Origin: Geobacter sp. AOG2 | GTDB lineage: Bacteria > Desulfobacterota > Desulfuromonadia > Geobacterales > Pseudopelobacteraceae | Length of the DNA stretch: 64,000 nt | Reading direction: 5' to 3' | Assembly (NCBI RefSeq): GCF_019972295.1 | Contig: NZ_BLJA01000001.1 | Span: 3,617,574 to 3,681,573, forward strand | In this document: one piece after another, positions 34,948 through 46,528 of the stretch | Position numbering within the stretch: position 1 is the stretch's first letter | Layout of the letters: the number at the start of each line of letters is the position of its first letter | Notes under the pieces: generated by a model | What the model was told of the DNA's origin: nothing | Database searches by the model: none | The model's input: the letters and a program-made list of their open reading frames with translations, nothing else | Position numbers and translations under genes: made by a program

Positions 34948-35514
34948 TTATTCCTGTTCGGAGATAAACGCGTCCGTAGTGGTGACCGTTCCGCGTTTTG
35001 GAAATATTTTTTCCGTCAGAACGCTATGGACCTCCGCATCCGCATCGCAGCAGGCATCGCGAATGATGGTAAGCCTGAAATCCAGGTCGAACGCTCTGGT
35101 GACGGTCGCAAGGACGATGCCGCTGGTGGAAATGCCGAAAAGGACCAGATTTTCAATTCCGCGCGCGCGAAGCGTCAGGTTGAGGTGGTTCTCGGAGAAC
35201 GCGCCGATGCGTTGTTTATAGATAATCAGGTCGCCGGGTTGGGCAATCGCGCTGTGAAATTCGGCGGAAGGGCTTCCTTTGACAAAGAGATTGTTGTGTT
35301 TTGCCCTGAGAAAGGGCGTGTCCCAATCGGCTACTTCCGGGTGGCCTTCGGAAAATCCCAGCCCCACATGGATAAGCTGATACGGTTTCTTTCGGGCCAG
35401 TTCCACGATTCTGGATGCGTTGGGAAGAATGCTTTCATAGCCGTCCACCATCGCCAATATCCCTTTTTGAAGGTCAAGCGTCAGTACGGCGGTTTTGGAC
35501 GGTTCAAGCTTCAT
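34948..35514 (-). CDS. Isochorismatase-fold protein lacking the catalytic Cys
   Basis: A 188-residue cysteine-hydrolase-fold protein. The aspartate motif TAVLTLDLQKG (Asp14) and the lysine segment NNLFVKGSPSAEF are present, but the nucleophile loop reads GISTSGIVLATVTRAFD where active enzymes have Cys before V-L-A-T. The catalytic cysteine is therefore missing, as in a known actinobacterial-style subgroup of unknown activity. The start ATG is one base after the MFS stop. With a MarR regulator and an efflux-type transporter, it may bind or modify an aromatic compound; that is inference. Confidence 0.8.
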   Translation of the reverse strand: MKLEPSKTAVLTLDLQKGILAMVDGYESILPNASRIVELARKKPYQLIHVGLGFSEGHPEVADWDTPFLRAKHNNLFVKGSPSAEFHSAIAQPGDLIIYKQRIGAFSENHLNLTLRARGIENLVLFGISTSGIVLATVTRAFDLDFRLTIIRDACCDADAEVHSVLTEKIFPKRGTVTTTDAFISEQE

Positions 35515-35515
35515 T

Positions 35516-36793
35516 TCATTGTTCCTTATCCGGGTTATTTGGGCAAAGCCCCATTTCCCGATAGATCGGGCGCATGACCGTTCCGATTTTGGGCATCTGC
35601 AGCGAGAACCACAGGGAGCCCACAAGACAGAATGTCCCGGTGATGATAATCGTGCCGGCAGCACCGATCTTCTGGGCCAGGGCGCCTGCCAGCAGGCTGC
35701 CGATGGGGGCCGCACCGAAATATGCCATGGCGTAGTAGCTGATGACGCGGGCCCGCTTATCCTCTGGCACGAGGGTCTGAATAACCGTACTGCTCGCGGA
35801 AGCGCTCTGCATCATGCCGAAACCCGCAAATCCCATGAGCACAAGCGACAGAGCGAACTGGCGGGAGAAACCGAACAGGATGAGCGCAACTCCGAGGGTG
35901 GCCGAACTCATCTGGATCATGCGCGTCAAACCGACGACCGATTTTCGGAATGCGAGGGAAAGCGCGGAAACGAGCGCCCCCAGCCCGGAAGCAGCCGTAA
36001 GCCAGCCCAATGCATAGGGGCCGCCATGGAAAACCTGACTGGCAAAGACAGGGAGCAAAACCATATACGGATACCCCATCAGCGAGACGACGGCGAAAAG
36101 CACAAGGATCGTCCTGAGAGGGGAGAAGCCGCGCACATAATCCCAGCCCTCGCGCACTTGCCTGAACAGATTGTCCGCCGTATGCGCTGTTTCCACCGGT
36201 TTGATCTTCATCATGAGAAGCGATGCGACGACCGCTACATAACTTATGCCGTCGATCAGAAAGCATCCGCCCTCCCCGACAAGCCCGATCGTGACCCCGG
36301 CAAGGGCAGGCCCCAATAGGCGCGCGCCATTGACCATCGTCGAGTTCAGGGCAATGGCGTTTCCAATATAGTTCCGATCCTCGATCATTTGGATAAAAAA
36401 CGAGTGGCGTCCCGGCGCATCAAAGGCATTGACCAGCCCCTGCACGGCGCTGAGCGCGATGATCTCCCAAATCGTAATAATGTGGCTGAGGGTAAGGGCC
36501 GCAAGCACAAAAGACTGGATGGCTGCCGCGGCCTGCGTCCGGATCAGGAGTTTCCGGCGATCCATTCTTTCAACCCATGCCCCTGCCAATGGTTGAAGAA
36601 GGAAGGGAACAATCTGGCCTGCAAAGCCGACAATGCCGAGAAGGAACGCCGAGCCGGTCAGCCGGTAAACCAGCCAGCCGGTCGCCATTCGCGTCATCCA
36701 GGTGCCGACGAGCGAAATGCCTTGTCCCATGAAAAAGAGCCTGAAATTCCGGTACCGTAATGCGCGCCCGGCATGGAAAAGCGAATTTTTCAT
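35516..36793 (-). CDS. MFS transporter (EntS/MFS_3 type)
   Basis: A 425-residue transporter with 12 expected helices. The N-terminal segment RNFRLFFMGQGISLVGTWM and the A-loop ERMDRRKLLIRTQ between helices 2 and 3 match the MFS_3 group (EntS-like exporters of siderophores or drugs). It overlaps the marR stop by ATGA and the isochorismatase-like gene follows at once, so the three are coupled. A function in export of the compound sensed by MarR is likely; the substrate is not known. Confidence 0.85.
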   Translation of the reverse strand: MKNSLFHAGRALRYRNFRLFFMGQGISLVGTWMTRMATGWLVYRLTGSAFLLGIVGFAGQIVPFLLQPLAGAWVERMDRRKLLIRTQAAAAIQSFVLAALTLSHIITIWEIIALSAVQGLVNAFDAPGRHSFFIQMIEDRNYIGNAIALNSTMVNGARLLGPALAGVTIGLVGEGGCFLIDGISYVAVVASLLMMKIKPVETAHTADNLFRQVREGWDYVRGFSPLRTILVLFAVVSLMGYPYMVLLPVFASQVFHGGPYALGWLTAASGLGALVSALSLAFRKSVVGLTRMIQMSSATLGVALILFGFSRQFALSLVLMGFAGFGMMQSASASSTVIQTLVPEDKRARVISYYAMAYFGAAPIGSLLAGALAQKIGAAGTIIITGTFCLVGSLWFSLQMPKIGTVMRPIYREMGLCPNNPDKEQ

Positions 36794-37227
36794 AGATCGA
36801 CGAGTTTTTTTATAACTTCGCCCGCCGCGAAGAGCTTTTCTTGCTCTTTCCTGTCGAGTTTTCCTATGGCGTGAGCCAGCCAGGCATGTTTGGCCTCTCG
36901 CACATTCTTGCGCATGGTCTTGCCTTTGGCGGTCAAAACGATGTTCATTCGGCGACCGTCGGTAGGGTGCGCCTCGCGTTCGACCAGCCCCATTCTTGCC
37001 AGTGTTGCGATGGCCGTTCCCATGGACTGCGACTTTACCCCCTCGGCGCGCGCAAGATCTGCGGCGGTTGTTGGGCCGTCTTTGTCAAGGCGGACGATCA
37101 CGGATTTTTGTGTCCATGATAGTGCGCTAAGTTCCGAAGGGGCTGCCGCCCGAATACGCCTGATAAGAGAACCCAAGGCAAGTGTCAGTTCGCTGACGGC
37201 CGTTTCGATGTGTTTGGACGATGACAT
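36790..37227 (-). CDS. MarR-family transcriptional regulator
   Basis: A 145-residue winged-helix repressor: helix-turn-helix PTTAADLARAEGVKSQSMGTAIATL and the wing LVEREAHPTDGRRMNIVLTAKG with the conserved DGRR. It is first of a four-gene operon with a transporter. A long palindrome spans its own promoter (37241-37280), so autorepression relieved by a ligand is the expected control. Confidence 0.9.
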   Translation of the reverse strand: MSSSKHIETAVSELTLALGSLIRRIRAAAPSELSALSWTQKSVIVRLDKDGPTTAADLARAEGVKSQSMGTAIATLARMGLVEREAHPTDGRRMNIVLTAKGKTMRKNVREAKHAWLAHAIGKLDRKEQEKLFAAGEVIKKLVDL

Positions 37228-37240
37228 GAATAGAGTATGC

Positions 37241-37280
37241 CATATTGGCAGTTAAACTGTCAAGCTTAACTGTCAATATG
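37241..37280 (-). promoter_or_regulatory. Palindromic operator and promoter of the marR operon
   Basis: CATATTGGCAGTTAA (37241-37255) and TTAACTGTCAATATG (37266-37280) are inverted repeats with one mismatch and a ten-base spacer. On the minus strand two TTGACA hexamers fall in this region, and one with CATACT 18 bases later makes a usable sigma-70 promoter. Binding of a MarR dimer here would block transcription of its own operon. Confidence 0.75.
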
Positions 37281-37387
37281 TTTTGTCTTGCTCCCAAGAT
37301 ATGGATTATGGTTGAATCTAGGTATATACTGCTCTTACCTCATGTGGTGCACGTACAAAGAGAATCTACCTCAGCAGCTTGTAACGC

Positions 37388-37423
37388 AAACGGCCCCCGG
37401 GATATAACACCCGGGGGCCGTTT
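37388..37423 (-). terminator. Terminator after the TPR gene
   Basis: AAACGGCCCCCGGG (37388-37401) pairs perfectly with CCCGGGGGCCGTTT (37410-37423) around an eight-base loop, 31 bases after the stop of the TPR protein on the minus strand. The T-run is short but the stem is very stable. Confidence 0.7.
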
Positions 37424-37454
37424 GGCGGTATGTCATGTGGGTACGGTTGTGCGG

Positions 37455-38753
37455 TCAGTTAGCCTGCACCGTCGCAACGCTGGAGGCGAAGGTCTCCGTG
37501 CGTTGCAGTTGCCCGTTGGCAACCTCTATCCGGCACCGCACCTCCTGCCCGTTGCGGCTGTCGCCGCGTACCCTCAGGTTCAGGTGGTATTCCGCCATCC
37601 TTCCGGTTTCCAGGGCGTCGATCCTGAACGACAGTGTGTCCGTGCCTTCGCGGTGGAATTGGGGGTTCTCCGCCTCCGGGAACTCGAACTGGGGCGGCAG
37701 GGTCGTCCGTACGGTCAGGTCACGCGCCGTCTCGGACCCGATGTTCAGCACGGTCATGCGGTAGCTGATCTGCCCGCCCGGAGTGATCTTCCGGCTGGCG
37801 GGCCGCGCTACGACACGCACCAGCGGCGCGGAGGTCGTCACCAGGGTTTCACTGGACAGGACCACATCGCTGAAGCGCGCGGAGGCCACTTTGAGGGCCA
37901 TCTCCCTGCGCTCGCCGTCCACCCGGTCCGATGGTATGTGGAACGCGATGACCCCTTTGAAGGACCGCCCCGGCCCGATGGTCACGCGGTTGGTTGCCGT
38001 GCCCGGGGTTGCCTCGCCCGACAGCAGCGCGCCGTATTCCGCAGGTGCGCTGGTTTCAAGGATGTACTCCTCGCTATTTTGGGTGTTGTTGGCGATCACG
38101 AAGGGAAGCGTCCCGTTCTGTCCTGCCAGGGCAACACGGCTGTTTTCCAGGGTGATGGCGGTGGCCGCGCGGATAGCCTCTTTGGCGGTTTTCTCAGCCG
38201 CGATCCGCTCCCGCTCCCGGCGTTCCAGCTCGGCCTTTTCCCGGGCGATACGCTCCTGTTCGGCCTTGAGCCGGGCTTGGCGTTCCTGCTCCTGTTTTTC
38301 GGCAATGGCCCGCTCGATGGCAAGCTGCTCGTTGCGCATCTTTACGGCGGCCATATGCAGCACCTTGTTCTCCTGGAGCTTTTCGCCCTTGTGCAGGCGC
38401 GTCCCCAGAACGAGCAGTTCGTCCTCTATGCTCGACCGCAAGGGGTTGGTGGGGAATTCGGTGGTGAACTGGTTGACGGTGCGGGCTGCCAGGGTGTTGT
38501 CGCCAGCCTTCAGGCCGGAACGGGCCAGGAGCAGCAGGGACACGTCCTTGAGCGGCGTGTCGGGGAACATCTGGGTGAGCTGTTTGACCTTGTCGATGGC
38601 CAGGAGGTAATCCTTTTTCTGGTAGGCGTTAAAGGCCTCCACAAAAAGGTTCGAGTCGTCGATCTCCGCTGCCGGGGCGCGGAGCGCACCCGACAGACAG
38701 AGGAAAAGCGCCAACGCGGAGATGACAAGGTATGCGAATGGCAATCGGCGCAC
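37455..38753 (-). CDS. Exported TPR/coiled-coil protein downstream of rpoD
   Basis: A 432-residue exported protein. A signal peptide (about 1-29) leads to TPR-like helices (FVEAFNAYQKKDYLLAIDKV), an alanine/glutamate-rich coiled coil (about 145-190, EKQEQERQARLKAEQERIAR), and a C-terminal beta-rich region resembling DUF11-type repeats (TPGGQISYRMTVLNIGSE). The start is GTG, five bases after the rpoD stop, so it is probably co-transcribed. The layout suggests a periplasmic scaffold or cell-envelope protein; its role is unknown. Confidence 0.7.
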   Translation of the reverse strand: MRRLPFAYLVISALALFLCLSGALRAPAAEIDDSNLFVEAFNAYQKKDYLLAIDKVKQLTQMFPDTPLKDVSLLLLARSGLKAGDNTLAARTVNQFTTEFPTNPLRSSIEDELLVLGTRLHKGEKLQENKVLHMAAVKMRNEQLAIERAIAEKQEQERQARLKAEQERIAREKAELERRERERIAAEKTAKEAIRAATAITLENSRVALAGQNGTLPFVIANNTQNSEEYILETSAPAEYGALLSGEATPGTATNRVTIGPGRSFKGVIAFHIPSDRVDGERREMALKVASARFSDVVLSSETLVTTSAPLVRVVARPASRKITPGGQISYRMTVLNIGSETARDLTVRTTLPPQFEFPEAENPQFHREGTDTLSFRIDALETGRMAEYHLNLRVRGDSRNGQEVRCRIEVANGQLQRTETFASSVATVQAN

Positions 38754-38758
38754 GGATC

Positions 38759-40507
<1,749 letters not shown>

Positions 40508-40536
40508 TTTTTTCACCTCAAACGCAGCCCTTGGGG

Positions 40537-42288
40537 CTACAGCTTCGATTTTCTGGTGCGTAGTGCGTCGGCCTGCTGTAAAAGCGCTGTATATTCTTCG
40601 CTGTCCGGGTCCAGGACCGCCAACCGTGCGGCGATGTCGCGAATGGAGTGGAGCGCGCGCTGTTCTTTGTTGCGCTTAAAATTAGCAATAACCGTACGCC
40701 AATCTATATCTGCAAGGTGTTCGTCGTTCACGAGCACCTGGGACAGGATCCGCTTCTGGTCAGGGTCTTCAAGCCCTTCCAGAAGGCTGTGCACCTGGTG
40801 AGGGTCTTCGCTGGCACCGAGCGAAGCAAGCACCGCCTCGGCCAGGTGCCGGTACGGTCCCTCGAAGAGGTTATCGATCCCGAATGCGCGAACATCGCCG
40901 CGTGCTTCGGGGTACCTGATCAACAGAGCCAGCAAGGTGTCCTGGGACCGGTCCCTCTGGTGAGTCTGGGGTCGCTGCGCCGCGGGCATGTCGCGGGCCG
41001 TGACGTCCATACCGCCCAGACGCTTGCGGAAGGCGTGCACCGCGATGCCCAAAAGGCGGCAGATCTCTTTCTCGTACAGATCCCGCTCCACTGGATCTGC
41101 GATTTTCCTGAAGCGGGGGATCACCTCATCCATGACCCGCACCTTGTTATCCACGCTGTCCGGCGGGGTGCGGGCGAGCAGGGTGCGTACGTAATGGTCG
41201 AACACCGGCCGTGCCTTGTCCCGGCAGGCGGTGAAGGACTCCACCGGGTTTTTGGCAAGGAAACTGTCCGGGTCGTCGCCGCTCGGCAGGGTGACGACAT
41301 AGGCCGGCATCCGCTGCTCGAGGAACAATTCCATGGAGCGGAAGGTCGCCTTGAGGCCCGCCGCGTCGCTGTCGAACAGGGTGTAGACCTTTGCCGCGTG
41401 GCGCTTGATCAGGCTCGCATGGGTTGTCGTCAGCGCGGTGCCGCAGGTGGCGACCACGTTGCGTATCCCGGCCCGGTACAGCGCCAGGTGATCGAAATAC
41501 CCCTCCACGATGATGACGCTGTTTTCGGTCCTGATGGCCGGGAGGGCCATGTCCAGGCCGAACATCACGGCGCTCTTGTGATACAGCGGCGATTCCGGCG
41601 AGTTGATGTACTTGGGGAGCGATGAGTCCAGCACGCGCCCGGCAAAAGCGATGATCCGGCCCTTATGGTCGCGGATCGGAAAGATCAGGCGATTGCGGAA
41701 CAGATCGTGCCAGCCGTTATCCCCTTTGCGTATGATACCAAGTTTTTGGGCCGTTTCCAGGTCGACACCCTGGGTCTTGAGATGTTTGGCAAGACCGTCC
41801 CACCGGTCCGGGGCAAAGCCGAGCCGGTAATCAGCGGCCAGAGCCTCATCCACGGCCCGGTCCTTCAGATAATTCCTGGCGGCCTGTCCCCCGGGCTCCT
41901 TGAGGAGCACCGACCGAAAATAGTCTGCGGCAAGCTCGTTGATCCGCTGGAACTGCTGCCGCTCGTCCTGAGCGTGCCGCTCAGTCGGGGTCAGTTGCCG
42001 TTCCTCGATCTCGATCCCGGCCTTCCGGGCCAGGAGTTTGACCGCTTCCGGGAACCCGACCCCCTCCATCTTCATCACAAAGGAGAAGGCGTTGCCCCCC
42101 TCGCCGCAGCCGAAACAGTGAAAGATCTCCCGGGCGGGGTTGACGTTGAACGACGGGGTCTTTTCCCCGTGGAACGGACACAAACCCACGTAATTCGCCC
42201 CGGCGCGTCTCAGTTGGACGTAATCCGAGACAACTTCAAGTATGGAGACGCGTTCCGCGATCTCCCGCACTTTTTCTTCGGGGATCAT
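40537..42288 (-). CDS. dnaG: DNA primase DnaG
   Basis: A 583-residue primase. The N-terminal zinc ribbon has CPFH (Cys37, His40) and CFGC (Cys58, Cys61), followed by the RNA polymerase/TOPRIM core ([24 protein letters not shown]) and a C-terminal DnaB-interaction domain. It makes RNA primers for replication. The start overlaps the cvpA stop by four bases. RpoD follows 29 bases downstream, the classic dnaG-rpoD order. Confidence 0.96.
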   Translation of the reverse strand: MIPEEKVREIAERVSILEVVSDYVQLRRAGANYVGLCPFHGEKTPSFNVNPAREIFHCFGCGEGGNAFSFVMKMEGVGFPEAVKLLARKAGIEIEERQLTPTERHAQDERQQFQRINELAADYFRSVLLKEPGGQAARNYLKDRAVDEALAADYRLGFAPDRWDGLAKHLKTQGVDLETAQKLGIIRKGDNGWHDLFRNRLIFPIRDHKGRIIAFAGRVLDSSLPKYINSPESPLYHKSAVMFGLDMALPAIRTENSVIIVEGYFDHLALYRAGIRNVVATCGTALTTTHASLIKRHAAKVYTLFDSDAAGLKATFRSMELFLEQRMPAYVVTLPSGDDPDSFLAKNPVESFTACRDKARPVFDHYVRTLLARTPPDSVDNKVRVMDEVIPRFRKIADPVERDLYEKEICRLLGIAVHAFRKRLGGMDVTARDMPAAQRPQTHQRDRSQDTLLALLIRYPEARGDVRAFGIDNLFEGPYRHLAEAVLASLGASEDPHQVHSLLEGLEDPDQKRILSQVLVNDEHLADIDWRTVIANFKRNKEQRALHSIRDIAARLAVLDPDSEEYTALLQQADALRTRKSKL

Positions 42289-42776
42289 TGTTGTGTGGTG
42301 GCTCCGCTCCGCCAGTGTGAGAGTATTTTATCGCCTGTCTGCGCCAACAGATTGGCCGATTCCGTGTTCCTGATCCTGGTTTTCAGCTTTTCCGGCATAA
42401 AGCCCGCTGTGGCGGTGCTGAACAGCAGGCTGAGCAGCAGCACCCCTTCGGCCGCCCCGATCAACAATCCGCCTATCCGGTTGAGACCCCCCAGCATGAC
42501 GAGGCGCAGAGCGGTGGTGACGATGTTGCCGACAATATGGATGACGATGCCCGTTATCAGCAGGATCAGGATAAAGGCCAGAAAAGCGCAAATCTGTACC
42601 GGCAGATGCGTGATGCCCCGTATCGGCTGTGAAACGGCCGGATAGAAATGATACGCCAGCCAGGCGCCCAGAATCAACCCGATCAGGGAAGACGCCTCGT
42701 TGACGAGCCCGCGGGCCAATCCCTTGAGAGCAAAAAAGAGGAGAACCGCCAGGATAATGATGTTGAATGCATTCAT
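42285..42776 (-). CDS. cvpA: CvpA-family membrane protein
   Basis: A 163-residue inner-membrane protein with four hydrophobic helices and the CvpA segments FFALKGLARGLVNEASSLIGLILG and NRIGGLLIGAAEGVLLLSLL. Colicin-V production protein homologues affect envelope integrity. The stop overlaps the dnaG start by ATGA, so translation is coupled. The ribosome binding site is weak. Confidence 0.85.
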   Translation of the reverse strand: MNAFNIIILAVLLFFALKGLARGLVNEASSLIGLILGAWLAYHFYPAVSQPIRGITHLPVQICAFLAFILILLITGIVIHIVGNIVTTALRLVMLGGLNRIGGLLIGAAEGVLLLSLLFSTATAGFMPEKLKTRIRNTESANLLAQTGDKILSHWRSGATTQQ

Positions 42777-42900
42777 CGGGGAACCATGTGCCGGCTGTCG
42801 GGCAGAGATATCAGTCGGTGAGCGCCATCCCGGCGGTTAGTGTTCACGGAGGAGCGTCACGTTACTCCTGATTGATACAGACGTCATTGCACAGGCAATT

Positions 42901-42945
42901 GTTACACGGAAGGGGCGATCAAAAAGATTGCCCCTTCCGTGTAAC
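42901..42945 (-). terminator. Long hairpin after yqeY
   Basis: Sixteen-base perfect arms, GTTACACGGAAGGGGC (42901-42916) and its complement (42930-42945), surround a 13-base loop with a run of A on plus (T on minus). It lies 44 bases past the yqeY stop and before cvpA, so it probably separates rpsU-yqeY from cvpA-dnaG-rpoD. Confidence 0.65.
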
Positions 42946-42988
42946 AGAATACAGAACTTCGATCACCGGAAACCACCGGCCGACAGTG

Positions 42989-43432
42989 TCAGGAGAGCTG
43001 CTGCCTGACCGTGTCGCTGACGACCTTCCCGTCAGCCCGACCCGCCGTCAGCGGGGTAAGCGCCTTCATGACCCGGCCCATATCCTTGATACCCTGGGCT
43101 TCTGTTTCCCGGATGATCCGGGCTACCAGTTCGGCGATTTCGTCGCCGGTCAGCTGTGACGGAAGGAAGCCGAGCAGAACTGCCAGCTCGGCCTCCTCCT
43201 TTTCCACCAGATCGGGACGGTTGCCCTCCCCGTAGAGCCGGATCGATTCGCGGCGCTGTTTTGCCATGGACGAGATGACCTCAATGACCCCCTGATCGTC
43301 CAACTCCCGCTTCTGCTCGATCTCTCGATTTTTGATCGTGGAGCGGACCATGCGAACAGCCGAAAGGCGCAGGTCATCCCGCGCCTTCATGGCTTGCTTC
43401 ATCGCAGTATCAAGTTGTTCCTTGAGTGTCAT
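42989..43432 (-). CDS. yqeY: GatB/YqeY-domain protein
   Basis: A 147-residue protein of the YqeY family, related to the tail domain of GatB: DTAMKQAMKARDDLRLSAVRM, a central QKRELDDQGVIEVI and AQGIKDMGRVMKALTPLTAGRADGKVVSDTVR at the end. YqeY is thought to bind tRNA or tune amidotransferase activity. It starts seven bases after rpsU with AGGACG upstream. Confidence 0.85.
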   Translation of the reverse strand: MTLKEQLDTAMKQAMKARDDLRLSAVRMVRSTIKNREIEQKRELDDQGVIEVISSMAKQRRESIRLYGEGNRPDLVEKEEAELAVLLGFLPSQLTGDEIAELVARIIRETEAQGIKDMGRVMKALTPLTAGRADGKVVSDTVRQQLS

Positions 43433-43439
43433 GTTCGTC

Positions 43440-43637
43440 CTAGTCCACCATCTTGCGTTGTTTCTTGAGGGCGCGCTTACGTGCGGCGATCGCCTTTTTC
43501 TTCCGCTTGATACTTGGTTTCTCGTAATGTTCGCGTTTGCGAACCTCGGAGAGAATCCCTGCTTTTTCGCACTGTTTCTTAAATTTCTTCAGGGCGAGTT
43601 CGAATGGTTCGCTTTCTTTGATCTTTACTCCCGGCAT
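43440..43637 (-). CDS. rpsU: 30S ribosomal protein bS21
   Basis: A 65-residue basic protein, [20 protein letters not shown] with the C-terminal Lys/Arg-rich tail [19 protein letters not shown], the bS21 pattern. The ATG follows a GAGGGGGG site. It leads the rpsU-yqeY-cvpA-dnaG-rpoD block typical of macromolecular-synthesis operons. Confidence 0.95.
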   Translation of the reverse strand: MPGVKIKESEPFELALKKFKKQCEKAGILSEVRKREHYEKPSIKRKKKAIAARKRALKKQRKMVD

Positions 43638-43818
43638 CCATTATCCCCCCCCTCATTGTGAAGTAGTGTCAAATCCCGATGCGTATGACGCCGTTATGTA
43701 AATAAATCCGTAAGAGCGTAATCATAACACTAAATGTTTGATTGTCAATATAAAAGACAATAGAGGGTTGGTATTTGCCTGTGCAAAAGCGCGGCAAAAG
43801 TAACGCCAAAAAATCGGC

Positions 43819-43927
43819 ATCTGCCACGGAGACTCAGAGACACAGAGAACGGCAAAGGCAGCACCTCTTTTCAGGGAAGCCTGTTTTTTCTCTGCTTTTT
43901 GTTTTTTTCTGTTTCTCTGTGGCAGAT
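43819..43927. repeat. CTGCCACAGAGAC palindromic repeat, copy A
   Basis: The left end ATCTGCCACGGAGACTCAG and the right end CTCTGTGGCAGAT form terminal inverted repeats about 109 bases apart, with pyrimidine-rich inner sequence. It lies between rpsU and the end of hisE. The same ends occur in copies at 45787, 56407, 57531 and, decayed, 58835. Confidence 0.75.
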
Positions 43928-43944
43928 TTGAGATTTTACTGATT

Positions 43945-44271
43945 TCATGCGGGGCGGGAGTTTTTCTCTTCAATGCCCGACATGCCGAAACGCCGGCGCA
44001 GTTCGGCGAAGATCTCCTCGGGCGGGATGTCGCAGTATCCCAGAAGCACCAGGAGGTGGAAGACAAGGTCGCTGGTCTCGTAAACGATCTCTTCCCGCTT
44101 GCCCCCCTTGGCGGCGATGACCACCTCGGTCGCCTCCTCGCCGATCTTCTTGAGGATTTTGTCGATCCCCTTGTGCATCAGGGAAGCGGTATAGGAGTTC
44201 TCCGAGGGATTGTTTTTGCGGTCCAGGATGACCTGATACACCGCCTGGAGGATGTCGTCGCGCTCGTTCAT
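43945..44271 (-). CDS. hisE: Phosphoribosyl-ATP pyrophosphohydrolase
   Basis: A 108-residue all-alpha MazG-fold hydrolase with [30 protein letters not shown] and the metal-binding [14 protein letters not shown] helix. It removes pyrophosphate from PR-ATP in histidine synthesis. In many bacteria HisE is fused to HisI; here it is separate. It overlaps the hisF stop by ATGA. Confidence 0.95.
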   Translation of the reverse strand: MNERDDILQAVYQVILDRKNNPSENSYTASLMHKGIDKILKKIGEEATEVVIAAKGGKREEIVYETSDLVFHLLVLLGYCDIPPEEIFAELRRRFGMSGIEEKNSRPA

Positions 44272-45029
44272 AATCGTACCGCCACCCCTTTATCGTGCAG
44301 ATATTGTTTGGCTTCGCCGATGGTATACTCCCGATAATGGAAGATGGAGGCCGCCAGGCAGGCCCCGGCTCCCGCCTTCACGAAGCCGTCGTACAGGTGT
44401 TCCAGATTTCCGACCCCGCCAGAGGCGATAACCGGGATGGAAACCGCATCCACGATGGCCCGGGTCAACTCCAGATCGTAACCGTCCTTGGTGCCGTCCC
44501 GGTCCATGCTGGTGAGGAGGATCTCACCCGATCCGTACTCCTCCATCCTCACGGCCCATTCCACCGCGTCGATGCCGGTCGACGTCCGGCCCCCGTGGGT
44601 GTAGACCTCCCAGCGTCGCTCACCCGGCACGCGACGGGCATCGATGGCCACCACGGTGCATTGGGAGCCGAAGCGCTCGGCGGCCTCCTGGACAAATTCC
44701 GGCCGCTGTACGGCGGCGGTGTTGATGGAGGTCTTGTCGGCCCCGGCGTTCAGCAGGCGGCGGATATCGTCCACGGTGCGGATGCCACCCCCCACGGTGA
44801 GAGGCATGAAGACCCGCTCGGCGGTCCGGCGCACCACGTCGATGATGATGTCGCGCTCGTCGCTGGAGGCGGTGATGTCCAGAAAGGTCAACTCGTCGGC
44901 GCCTTGCTGGTCGTACATCGCGGCGATCTCCACCGGGTCTCCGGCGTCCCGCAGTTCCAGAAACTGCACGCCCTTGACGACCCGGCCTCCCTTGACGTCC
45001 AGGCAGGGAATAATGCGTTTGGTCAGCAT
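44268..45029 (-). CDS. hisF: Imidazole glycerol phosphate synthase, HisF subunit
   Basis: A 253-residue TIM barrel beginning [22 protein letters not shown], with catalytic aspartates in PCLDVKGG and [12 protein letters not shown]. It cyclises PRFAR with ammonia delivered from HisH. The start lies one base after the hisA stop. The gene order hisH-hisA-hisF-hisE is conserved. Confidence 0.96.
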   Translation of the reverse strand: MLTKRIIPCLDVKGGRVVKGVQFLELRDAGDPVEIAAMYDQQGADELTFLDITASSDERDIIIDVVRRTAERVFMPLTVGGGIRTVDDIRRLLNAGADKTSINTAAVQRPEFVQEAAERFGSQCTVVAIDARRVPGERRWEVYTHGGRTSTGIDAVEWAVRMEEYGSGEILLTSMDRDGTKDGYDLELTRAIVDAVSIPVIASGGVGNLEHLYDGFVKAGAGACLAASIFHYREYTIGEAKQYLHDKGVAVRL

Positions 45030-45030
45030 G

Positions 45031-45762
45031 TCACACGTTTCCTTTGGTCAGGGCGATCGCCTCGGCCAGTTTGATGGCGCCGGTGTACACCGCCTTGCCG
45101 GTAATGACGCCGGTAACACCGCTTTTCTCGATGGCCATGAGATTTTCGATATCCTCCAGGCGGGATACCCCGCCCGAGGCGATCACCGGGATGGCGACGG
45201 CTTCGGCCAGAGCTCTGGTGGCTTCCAGGTTGGGCCCCTGGAGCATGCCGTCGCGGCTGATATCGGTGTAGATAATGGCCGACACCCCGAACCCCTCGAA
45301 TTTTCGGGCCAGGTCAGCGGCGCTGATATCGGTCACCTCGGCCCACCCCTGGACCGCCACCATACCGTCTTTGGCATCGATACCCACGACGATTTGGCCG
45401 GGGAAACGGGTACAGGCCTCCTTCACCAGATCCGGGTTACGCTGGGCGGCCGTGCCGATGATCACCCGGGACAGCCCCAAGGCCAGGTAGGCTTCGATGG
45501 TAGCCAGGTCGCGGATGCCGCCCCCCAGTTGGGCCGGGATGGAGATTGCCCCCAGGATGGCTTCGATGGCCGACTTGTTCTTCGGTTCGCCGGCAAAAGC
45601 GCCGTCCAGGTCCACGATGTGCAGCAACTCGGCCCCCTGGCGTTGCCACTCCAGGGCCTGGGCGGCAGGGTCGTCGTTGAAGACCGTATCCTTGTCCATC
45701 AGCCCCTGTTCGAGGCGGACGCATTTTCCTTCCTTCAGATCAATGGCGGGTATGACGATCAT
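45031..45762 (-). CDS. hisA: ProFAR isomerase HisA
   Basis: A 243-residue TIM barrel ([34 protein letters not shown]) for the Amadori rearrangement in histidine synthesis. AAAGGT precedes the ATG. Separated from hisH by 139 bases that hold a palindromic repeat, an interruption within the operon. Confidence 0.96.
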   Translation of the reverse strand: MIVIPAIDLKEGKCVRLEQGLMDKDTVFNDDPAAQALEWQRQGAELLHIVDLDGAFAGEPKNKSAIEAILGAISIPAQLGGGIRDLATIEAYLALGLSRVIIGTAAQRNPDLVKEACTRFPGQIVVGIDAKDGMVAVQGWAEVTDISAADLARKFEGFGVSAIIYTDISRDGMLQGPNLEATRALAEAVAIPVIASGGVSRLEDIENLMAIEKSGVTGVITGKAVYTGAIKLAEAIALTKGNV

Positions 45763-45786
45763 GGGTACCTTTCTTATAGGCTAAAC

Positions 45787-45885
45787 ATCTGCCACAGAGA
45801 CACAGAGGTTCACAGAGAAAACCATACAAACGGTTTGGTTTTTCTCTCTTGCCTTTCTCCGTGTCTCTGTGTCTCTGTGGCAGAT
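45787..45885. repeat. CTGCCACAGAGAC palindromic repeat, copy B
   Basis: A 99-base element with terminal inverted repeats (ATCTGCCACAGAGACACAG at the left, CTCTGTGGCAGAT at the right) lying between hisH and hisA. The arms are nearly perfect over 25 bases, so the mRNA could fold into one long hairpin. Confidence 0.8.
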
Positions 45886-45901
45886 TCAAAGATTCTCGTC
45901 T

Positions 45902-46528
45902 TTAATCCTTCATCGCTGCGAAGTTTTGCAGTATCCGCAATCCCACGTCCTGGGACTTTTCCGGGTGGAACTGGGTGGCGACGATGTTGTCTTTCCATAC
46001 GGCGGAGCAGAACTGGATGCCGTAGTCGGTGGTGGTGGCGATGACGCCGTCGTCGTCCGGCTTCACGTAGTAGGAGTGCACAAAGTAGACGTTGGCATTG
46101 TCGGCAATCCCCTCGAAAGCGGGTGGACGCCGCTTGAAGGAGAGTTGGTTCCAGCCCATCTGCGGCACCTTGAGCTCTTCGCCCTCCTCCTGCATGCCTT
46201 CAGGGAAGCGCAGCACATGGCCGGGGATCACCCCAAGGCCGCTGTAGAGACCGAATTCAATGCTGTCGGTGAAGAGCAATTGCATGCCGACGCAAATCCC
46301 CAGGAAGGGACGCCCCTGAGCGATGACCGTCAGGATCGGCTCCACAAAGCCGGCTGTCTCCAGATTGCGCATGCAGTCGCGAAATGCGCCAACCCCCGGC
46401 AGGACAATCTTGTCGGCCTCCGACACCACGCGGGGGTCGGCGGTGACGACCGCTTCGAAGCCGACCTTTTCGAAACCTTTCTGGACGGAACGGAGGTTGC
46501 CCATCCCGTAGTCGATGATCGCTATCAT
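45902..46528 (-). CDS. hisH: Imidazole glycerol phosphate synthase, glutamine amidotransferase HisH
   Basis: A 208-residue class-I glutaminase: [19 protein letters not shown] start, catalytic cysteine in GICVGMQLL, and the His-Glu pair in TQFHPEKSQ. It feeds ammonia to HisF. Its ATG overlaps the stop of the upstream chemoreceptor gene (ATGA), an unusual coupling. hisB, hisC, hisD and hisG, expected upstream in relatives, are absent. Confidence 0.95.
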   Translation of the reverse strand: MIAIIDYGMGNLRSVQKGFEKVGFEAVVTADPRVVSEADKIVLPGVGAFRDCMRNLETAGFVEPILTVIAQGRPFLGICVGMQLLFTDSIEFGLYSGLGVIPGHVLRFPEGMQEEGEELKVPQMGWNQLSFKRRPPAFEGIADNANVYFVHSYYVKPDDDGVIATTTDYGIQFCSAVWKDNIVATQFHPEKSQDVGLRILQNFAAMKD

